Shown here in pieces: positions 31,900 through 36,523 of a stretch of DNA of 36,523 nt. How positions within the stretch are numbered: position 1 is the first letter of the stretch; every line of letters begins with the position of its first letter. Source of the stretch: Alkalibacterium thalassium (GTDB lineage: Bacteria > Bacillota > Bacilli > Lactobacillales > Carnobacteriaceae_A); NCBI RefSeq assembly GCF_900101165.1, contig NZ_FNFK01000018.1, positions 1 through 36,523 of the forward strand, written 5' to 3'. The position numbers and the translations under genes are program-made. The notes beneath the pieces were generated by a model. That model was not told the origin of the DNA. It saw nothing but the letters and a program-made list of their open reading frames with translations, and searched no databases.

Positions 31900-32286
31900 A
31901 TGATCGGCTGCGATATCCGTGAGGCGAATGAAACTACCCAGAATATTTTACTTAACAAAGTTCTCTTGGCAATCAATCAGGATGTGGAAGGCAGAGGCGC
32001 TTACCGTATTAAGCCGGAGCCTCAGTGGTTCCATGATGATGATGTCTTTATTCAAGTAAAAGTCCTGTCAGATGGTGATCTGGCAATCGGCTTCTTTAAC
32101 TTGAGTGACGCGCAGCGTGAGATTTCCCTTCAGTTCTGGGATCTGGGTCTGCCCTATGCGTCAGCTTATTCCCTTGATCTTTACGACTGCTGGGATCACA
32201 AGCCAATAGGTCAATTCAAAGAACGATATAATCCAGTAGTTCCCGCTCATGACTGTCTGGTCGTCAGAGCAAAGGTCGTCCGCTGA
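31891..32286 (+). pseudogene. 3' fragment of a GH27 alpha-galactosidase gene
   Basis: The frame matches the C-terminal third of GH27 alpha-galactosidases: SPLMIGCDIREANETTQNILLNKVLLAINQD, then a beta-sandwich domain (GDLAIGFFNLSDAQREISLQFWDLGLP). The catalytic barrel with the nucleophile Asp is absent: upstream of SPLM the family similarity ends abruptly at about 31891. Full enzymes are 380-430 residues. An internal ATG (31900) allows a short open frame, but no function is expected. It faces a truncated AraC gene and points to a lost alpha-galactoside locus. Confidence 0.8.
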
Positions 32287-32604
32287 CAGCCTCGTCAGGT
32301 CAAGTATGTGAGCAACCTCTTCTCCTGTAAATTCTACCCAGACATACTCCCATGGATCATTGGGATCTGGATAATAGTAAATTTCAGTGTAAGGATAAAT
32401 CAGGAAGCTCTGACCTGCTTGTAATTCGTACTCTCCGGAGCGAGTCTTATATATGCCCTTCCCTTTTATGATGTAATGCATAGCATAAATATCCCGGACA
32501 CCCGGTCCCCATTCATGCCTGTTTAAGGGCTTGTGTCCGCTGGAGACATAATTCAGTTGTCTTGATAGTCTTGACAGTCCATTGTTTTCAGATGCATTAA
32601 ACAT
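32161..32604 (-). pseudogene. 5' fragment of an AraC/MsmR-type regulator gene
   Basis: The first about 105 residues match the cupin sensor domain of AraC-family sugar regulators: HKPLNRHEWGPGVRDIYAMHYIIKGKGIYKTRSG, AGQSFLIYPYTEIYYYPDPNDPWEYVWVEFTG. The C-terminal helix-turn-helix domains are missing; from about residue 108 the frame runs antisense into the alpha-galactosidase fragment and stops. Neighbouring of AraC regulators and GH27 genes is typical of raffinose/melibiose loci, so one deletion probably removed the middle of such a locus. Without its DNA-binding domain it cannot act as a regulator. Confidence 0.8.
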
Positions 32605-32643
32605 GTTTTTTCTGCTTTCTGTCGGATCCTATTTTTTTAAAAC

Positions 32644-33063
32644 TTATTCAGGATACAGCTTCTGATACGTGTCCACTGTTTTTCTGATCAGCTCTTTCAG
32701 GATCGACTGATCTACATCATCAAGTTTATTGATATAGACACAAGCCTTTCCCGTTTTATGCTTGCCGAATGATGCCAGCAGCTGATTCCTTTCTGGGCTG
32801 TCATACATCAGATACAGACTGATTTTTCCCTTTCTGGGAGAAAATGCAACAAGCGGTGCATCCCCTTCATGACCGGAGGCGTATCGATAGTGATACTTTC
32901 CGAATCCGATGATGCTTGGACCCCAAAGTTTCGGCTCGAATCCCGTCTCTTCCTGAAAAATCTCTATCAGGCGGTAAGCATCTGCTTTTTTTGCCTCGCT
33001 CTCAACTGTTTCTAAAAATGTTCTGACACTATTGTCGGTCTCTTTGGTTTTTGCATCGTACAT
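32644..33063 (-). CDS. DUF1801 domain protein, second copy
   Basis: A 139-residue DUF1801 protein: GFEPKLWGPSIIGFGKYHYRY, APLVAFSPRKGKISLYLMYDSPERNQLL, GKACVYINKLDDVDQSILKELIRKTVDTYQKL. It belongs to the same superfamily as 16982-17365 but to a different subgroup, with little residue identity. Function unknown. It ends close to the AraC fragment on the same strand, and the GH120 gene is divergent. Confidence 0.85.
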   Translation of the reverse strand: MYDAKTKETDNSVRTFLETVESEAKKADAYRLIEIFQEETGFEPKLWGPSIIGFGKYHYRYASGHEGDAPLVAFSPRKGKISLYLMYDSPERNQLLASFGKHKTGKACVYINKLDDVDQSILKELIRKTVDTYQKLYPE

Positions 33064-33204
33064 CTCGTCTCACCCTTTCAGTTTTATAAGCTGCTTTTGT
33101 TATTCTTTTATGTCTATTATAATCCGTCTGACTCATTAATTCTAATCTGTTTTAAAGCCAATAATCTTCTCATTCACTCAACTATCTTAATTACTAGTGT
33201 TGTT

Positions 33205-33220
33205 ATGCAAGCGATTGCAT
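33205..33220 (+). promoter_or_regulatory. Perfect cre-type/LacI-family operator upstream of the beta-xylosidase
   Basis: ATGCAAGCGATTGCAT fits every position of the catabolite-response element consensus WTGNAANCGNWNNCW and is also a palindrome (ATGCAA/TTGCAT). It lies about 50 nt upstream of a TATAAT box (33270-33275). CcpA or a LacI-family sugar regulator could bind here; the sequence cannot tell which. Confidence 0.65.
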
Positions 33221-33248
33221 TTTTCTCTTCACTATGAAAGCCAATACA

Positions 33249-33275
33249 TTGTATACTAGTTAAGTACCCTATAAT
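33249..33275 (+). promoter_or_regulatory. Candidate promoter of the beta-xylosidase gene
   Basis: TATAAT (33270-33275) is preceded by a TTGTAT (33249-33254) at a short 15-nt spacing. A second TATACT-like box at 33252-33257 exists. Start would fall near 33282 with a leader of about 45 nt before the ATG. Confidence 0.45.
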
Positions 33276-33327
33276 TGTCTAATGACTCTGTCGATCACAA
33301 TCATGACAGAATACGAGGAGGAACCAA

Positions 33328-35349
33328 ATGAATTATCATGTATCAATTAATGGAAGTGATCAGGCTATAGGAACAGCTGACCAGCCTTTCCGTACCATTT
33401 CTCAAGCTGCAGCCCTGGCCATGCCTGGTGATACCGTTACCGTCCATGCAGGCGTGTACCGTGAATGGGTCAATCCCGCAAATGGTGGAACCGTCGATCA
33501 TCGAATCATCTACAAAGCAGCTGGAGATGGCGAAGTCGTCATTACTGGAGCAGAGCGCATGACAGACTGGACAGACGAAGGTGATCAGGTCTGGAGTACA
33601 GTGGTCCCTAACAGCCTGTTTTCCGCAAGACACCCTTTTAAAGAAGAACTAAGTGGCGACTGGCTTTTTGACGGCGCTTTTACGGCTCATCTCGGTGAAG
33701 TATACCTCGACGGTCAGTCGCTTTATGAATGTGAGAAAGTAGAGCACGTACATAAGCCTGAAGTCTGGTCGGAAGCCAAGTACTCAGAAGCTTCTCTGCT
33801 CAAATGGACAGCTGAGGTCGATTCTAAAACGACTAAGATCTGGGCTAATTTTGGTGGGAAAGATCCGCGCGATGAAAATGTCGAAATCAGCGTGCGTCCG
33901 CACTGTTTCTGGCCGGAAAAACCGGGTCTTGATTATATAACGGTCAGCGGATTCACTCTGTGTCAGGCCTCTCCTCAGTGGGCAGCGCCAACTGAATTTC
34001 AGGAAGGTCTGATCGGAACACACTGGAGTAAAGGATGGATCATCGAAAACAACGTGATCAGCGAGTCCAAGAACGTCGGGATCAGTCTTGGCACTGCCAT
34101 CGGGACTGGGCACACTAGAGACGGTGACAATCACAGTAAAGGTGGGACCCAGCGTGAACAGGAAGTAATTCTGAGAGCATTGCGATCCGGATGGGATAAG
34201 GACCGTGTCGGTAGTCATATTGTCCGCAACAATGTGATTCATGACTGTGAACAGGCTGGAATTGTCGGCCATATGGGTGCAGCCTTCAGCAGCATCTATC
34301 AAAATAAAATCTACAATATCCACCACAAGCGTATCCGACACGGTGCTGAAGTAGGAGGCATCAAGCTTCATGCTGCTTTGGACACTCAAATCAGTGACAA
34401 TAAGATATACAGTTCCTACCGTGGCCTTTGGCTTGACTGGCAAGCACAAGGAACTCGAATAAGCCGTAATCTGTTCTTCGACAATCTGTCAGAAGATTTA
34501 TTTGTTGAAGTCTGTCATGGCCCATATTTAGTTGATCATAACCTGTTCCTGTCTCCGATGAATTTCAGAAACATGGCTCAAGGTGGTGCTTTTGTTCATA
34601 ATTTGTTTGCCGGACAATTTGTCATTCAGTCCGAACTATCACGTACGACACCTTACCATTTCCCGCATGAGACAGCCATGGCTGGATATTCTAATATTAG
34701 TGGTGGAGATGACAGATTCTACAATAACCTTTTCTTAGGTAATGAAGAGACAAACAAAGAGCCTGTGCCTATCACCTTCTTTGAGCATCTTCCGCTTAAA
34801 GAAAGAGAAGAAACAGAGGGCAGTGGTGCTGTAATGGATGGTGTACCTGAAGATTCAATCTGCTACCTGCATCCAGTCGGGCTAGGCGGATACAACGACC
34901 ATCCCGATGCAAAAGACAAGCCGTGGTGGCAGTACACTAAAGAGGAAATGGCTGAACTTGGAGATGCCGCAAATGATATCCTGGTCGGTAATGCTGTGCT
35001 CCCTGTCGCTATGGGAGGAAACGTATACCTGAACAACGCTGTTTCTAGCAGCCACGATCCTCATGCTCCTTCTTCTGAACAGAAAGGAATCGATATCTCA
35101 ATCGATCAGAATGAAGGTAAAGTAAGCGTCGAAGTAAACGATCCAGACTTGCTTCGTGCTGCTTCTTCCATGGTGACTACAAGCGATCTTCTCGGAAAAG
35201 CTTATCATGCCGATATGACTTTCGAACAGCCTGACGGATCACCGTATCGCTTCGATTCGGACTTTTTCGGACACCGGAGGCCTGATGCTGGACTGACAGC
35301 CGGTCCATTTGAACTGGAAAAGAAAGCTTCTGCAGAATTTGATGTTTAA
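33328..35349 (+). CDS. GH120 beta-xylosidase, intracellular
   Basis: A 673-residue right-handed parallel beta-helix enzyme matching the GH120 family (such as XylC of Thermoanaerobacterium) from end to end: NYHVSINGSDQAIGTADQPF, GDTVTVHAGVYREWVNP, GSHIVRNNVIHDCEQAGIVGH, GGIKLHAALDTQI. The catalytic nucleophile and acid/base are expected at D370 (GLWLDWQAQGTR) and E394 (LFVEVCHGPYLVDHN), equivalent to Asp382 and Glu405 of XylC; both are present. No signal peptide, so it cleaves imported xylo-oligosaccharides. GGAGG lies 7 nt before the ATG, with a perfect cre-type site further upstream. No xylA, xylB or transporter gene is adjacent. The last part is longer than XylC (673 versus about 640), largely in the 540-600 region. 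Confidence 0.93.
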   Translation: MNYHVSINGSDQAIGTADQPFRTISQAAALAMPGDTVTVHAGVYREWVNPANGGTVDHRIIYKAAGDGEVVITGAERMTDWTDEGDQVWSTVVPNSLFSARHPFKEELSGDWLFDGAFTAHLGEVYLDGQSLYECEKVEHVHKPEVWSEAKYSEASLLKWTAEVDSKTTKIWANFGGKDPRDENVEISVRPHCFWPEKPGLDYITVSGFTLCQASPQWAAPTEFQEGLIGTHWSKGWIIENNVISESKNVGISLGTAIGTGHTRDGDNHSKGGTQREQEVILRALRSGWDKDRVGSHIVRNNVIHDCEQAGIVGHMGAAFSSIYQNKIYNIHHKRIRHGAEVGGIKLHAALDTQISDNKIYSSYRGLWLDWQAQGTRISRNLFFDNLSEDLFVEVCHGPYLVDHNLFLSPMNFRNMAQGGAFVHNLFAGQFVIQSELSRTTPYHFPHETAMAGYSNISGGDDRFYNNLFLGNEETNKEPVPITFFEHLPLKEREETEGSGAVMDGVPEDSICYLHPVGLGGYNDHPDAKDKPWWQYTKEEMAELGDAANDILVGNAVLPVAMGGNVYLNNAVSSSHDPHAPSSEQKGIDISIDQNEGKVSVEVNDPDLLRAASSMVTTSDLLGKAYHADMTFEQPDGSPYRFDSDFFGHRRPDAGLTAGPFELEKKASAEFDV

Positions 35350-35359
35350 ATAGTTTTTT

Positions 35360-35397
35360 AAAGAATCATACAGCACATTTGTCTGGTTCTTTTTTTA
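35360..35397 (+). terminator. Terminator of the beta-xylosidase gene
   Basis: AAAGAATCA (35360-35368) pairs with TGGTTCTTT (35384-35392), with one T-G wobble, and TTTTTTT follows on the plus strand. It lies 10 nt past the stop. Confidence 0.85.
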
Positions 35398-35485
35398 TTA
35401 ATACAATAAGATTATTGACTTCCACTCCACTAGAACGATTGATTATGCTATTATGTAATAAATTATATGCTAGGATGGTCATGAT

Positions 35486-35926
35486 ATGTATGCAAAAGTA
35501 ATTAACCTTTCCAATCGACTCATTACCTATCCGGTGTATGCCATCTACCCTGTCATCATCATGGTACTATTATTCTCAGGTGACTCCAGATTCTGGCGCG
35601 TGCTGCTGGGCCCACTTATCTCCTTTGTACTGGTGAGCCTGTTACGACGCTTTATCGATGCCCCCCGACCCTATGAAGTTACTGGCAAGGCACCTATTCT
35701 AAATAAAGATACTAAAGGCCAATCGTTTCCTAGTCGCCATGTCTTTTCAATTTTCGTGATCGCCTCCACCCTCTATTTTATATCCCGTCCACTAGGAGTC
35801 TTTCTCATGCTGATCGGATGCGTGCTGGCCGTCCTGCGTGTTATTGGCGGCGTCCATTATCCGAGAGATGTGATTGCTGGGGCAATTATCGGGATATTGT
35901 CCGGTATGTTGGGATTTCTTCTCTAG
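35486..35926 (+). CDS. PAP2 family lipid phosphatase
   Basis: A 146-residue membrane protein with four or five helices and all three PAP2 motifs: R54-x6-R61-P62, P82-S-R-H85, and R118-x5-H124-x3-D128. Such enzymes dephosphorylate undecaprenyl pyrophosphate or phosphatidic acid/phosphatidylglycerophosphate; the substrate cannot be read here. The C1 lysine is replaced by arginine, and the C3 serine by leucine, both common substitutions. The predicted ATG at 35486 has a weak AGGATGG upstream. A terminator follows. Confidence 0.85.
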   Translation: MYAKVINLSNRLITYPVYAIYPVIIMVLLFSGDSRFWRVLLGPLISFVLVSLLRRFIDAPRPYEVTGKAPILNKDTKGQSFPSRHVFSIFVIASTLYFISRPLGVFLMLIGCVLAVLRVIGGVHYPRDVIAGAIIGILSGMLGFLL

Positions 35927-35978
35927 TTTAGATAATTAACTGAGTAGTTTTATACAAGTATAACTCACATAGAGAATC

Positions 35979-36025
35979 AAAATGGAGGTGCACTTACTTA
36001 TTTTAAGTACATGCACCCCCATTTT
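35979..36025 (+). terminator. Terminator of the PAP2 gene
   Basis: AAAATGGAGGTGCA (35979-35992) pairs with TGCACCCCCATTTT (36012-36025), 14 bp with one mismatch, with extra CTTA/TAAG pairing in the loop. A modest T tail ends the right arm. Confidence 0.7.
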
Positions 36026-36171
36026 AATACTATCTAAGTGAACTGGTCTAAGGCAGACTGAACTTCCTTTCCAGCTAAGTGTGACTGACTTATCGAAAGC
36101 AGAACCTAGTTGAGCCAATTTCATAATTATTTGTCGTGTTTAACACCTGATAAATCAACTTTTTTAAAACA

Positions 36172-36523
36172 TAGAAAAAAGGACCCCCCCATATGGCACA
36201 ATTAGGTTGTCGACTAAGACACGTACTCCAGGAGGGATTCCTTATGTCCATTATACAACAACCCACTTTATTTGACATTGATTTTTTAGAAAAACTTGAC
36301 GTTCAGGAGAAATACCAAGAAATTCTCTCCCCACTTGAGTGGGGAAAAGTATTAGCTCTATTCGAAAAAGAATCTCGTGTGGGTCCACCCGTCAAATTGA
36401 ACTATCAAGCGCTCCTCCGTTCCTTGATGGTGCGTATCCATGAGAACATTCCGACACAAAAAGCACTGATTGCACGTTTGAAAAGCGACCTTCGCTTGAA
36501 ATTGAGTGTGGGATTTCTCTACT
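36172..36523 (+). mobile_element. Left end of an insertion sequence, truncated by the window edge
   Basis: A transposase gene (36244 onward) is preceded by GGACCCCCCC (36181-36190), a likely inverted-terminal-repeat candidate, inside a run beginning near 36172. The element probably starts somewhere in 36155-36190 and runs beyond the right edge. The exact left end and any target-site duplication cannot be fixed without the right end. Confidence 0.55.
36244..36523 (+). CDS. Transposase, N-terminal part (IS1182/IS5-like, DUF772)
   Basis: The first 93 codons of a transposase: MSIIQQPTLFDIDFLEKL and then KLNYQALLRSLMVRIHENIPTQKALIARLKSDLRLKLSVGF. The LLRSLMVRI...LIARLKSD...GF pattern matches the DUF772/InsH N-terminal DNA-binding domain of IS1182- and IS5-type transposases. 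The DDE catalytic part would lie outside the window. AGGAGGG is 7 nt before the ATG. Whether the element is intact is unknown. Confidence 0.8.
   Translation, partial: MSIIQQPTLFDIDFLEKLDVQEKYQEILSPLEWGKVLALFEKESRVGPPVKLNYQALLRSLMVRIHENIPTQKALIARLKSDLRLKLSVGFLY

Noticed and set aside
33784-34449. 221-codon minus-strand frame opposite the beta-xylosidase
   Set aside because: It is antisense to a full-length, well-conserved GH120 gene and shows no family likeness or ribosome site.
1-36523. tRNA, rRNA, CRISPR array or prophage genes
   Set aside because: No cloverleaf-like tails, repeat-spacer pattern or phage structural genes were seen.

Overview
The window looks like chromosome of a low-GC, Gram-positive Bacillota (class Bacilli). 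Signs include strong AGGAGG-type ribosome sites, frequent GTG and TTG starts, U-tailed hairpin terminators after most genes, lipoproteins with Bacilli-type lipoboxes, and Bacilli marker families (YwbE, an lmo0937-type micro-membrane protein, UvsE). A salt- or alkali-tolerant Carnobacteriaceae-like host would fit the very acidic linkers of three exported proteins, but that is inference. I see no tRNA, rRNA, CRISPR array or prophage.

Layout. 1-3.7 kb: a possible IS200/IS605-type end, then a minus-strand operon of a YeiH-type transporter, a membrane-anchored glycerophosphodiesterase and a 5'-nucleotidase-family phosphatase. 3.8-5.9 kb: a tight minus-strand pair, UV-damage endonuclease (with a C-terminal DUF1722/YbgA-like domain) followed by a TspO-family protein. 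6.1-7.4 kb: a 48-residue membrane protein and an EAL c-di-GMP phosphodiesterase. 7.4-13 kb: overlapping CapA-like and VanY-like genes, a frameshifted alpha/beta hydrolase, an Old Yellow Enzyme homologue and an unrecognised gene ending in an 8-bp tandem repeat. 13.3-15.2 kb: ywbE, a heliorhodopsin and thpR. 15.3-22.8 kb: housekeeping genes (YjiH-type membrane protein, DUF1801, double VOC protein, cold shock protein, aldo/keto reductase, SRPBCC protein, Dus, a zinc mini-protein). 22.9-27.8 kb: an SH3 lipoprotein, a Gfo/Idh/MocA oxidoreductase, a DUF6671 protein and a translationally coupled pair of an E1/ThiF-like adenylyltransferase and a LuxI/FeeM-like N-acyltransferase. 28-31.3 kb: a membrane HD-GYP protein, a flavodoxin-like protein, a truncated AIM24 gene and exonuclease III. 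31.7-32.6 kb: a deletion scar holding the 3' end of a GH27 alpha-galactosidase and the 5' end of an AraC regulator. 33-36.5 kb: DUF1801, a GH120 beta-xylosidase behind a perfect cre-type site, a PAP2 phosphatase, and the start of an insertion sequence cut by the window edge.

Main points. The heliorhodopsin keeps the retinal lysine, counterion Glu and two inner His, but a TAG replaces what is probably a TGG Trp codon four residues after the lysine; nine more family-like codons follow in frame. Heliorhodopsin, UvsE-DUF1722 and TspO within about 11 kb suggest a light or photo-oxidative stress neighbourhood. The ThiF-like/acyltransferase operon is the best candidate for a little-described small-molecule pathway. 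Several genes are visibly decaying (alpha/beta hydrolase, AIM24, GH27, AraC), so this looks like a remodelled accessory stretch.
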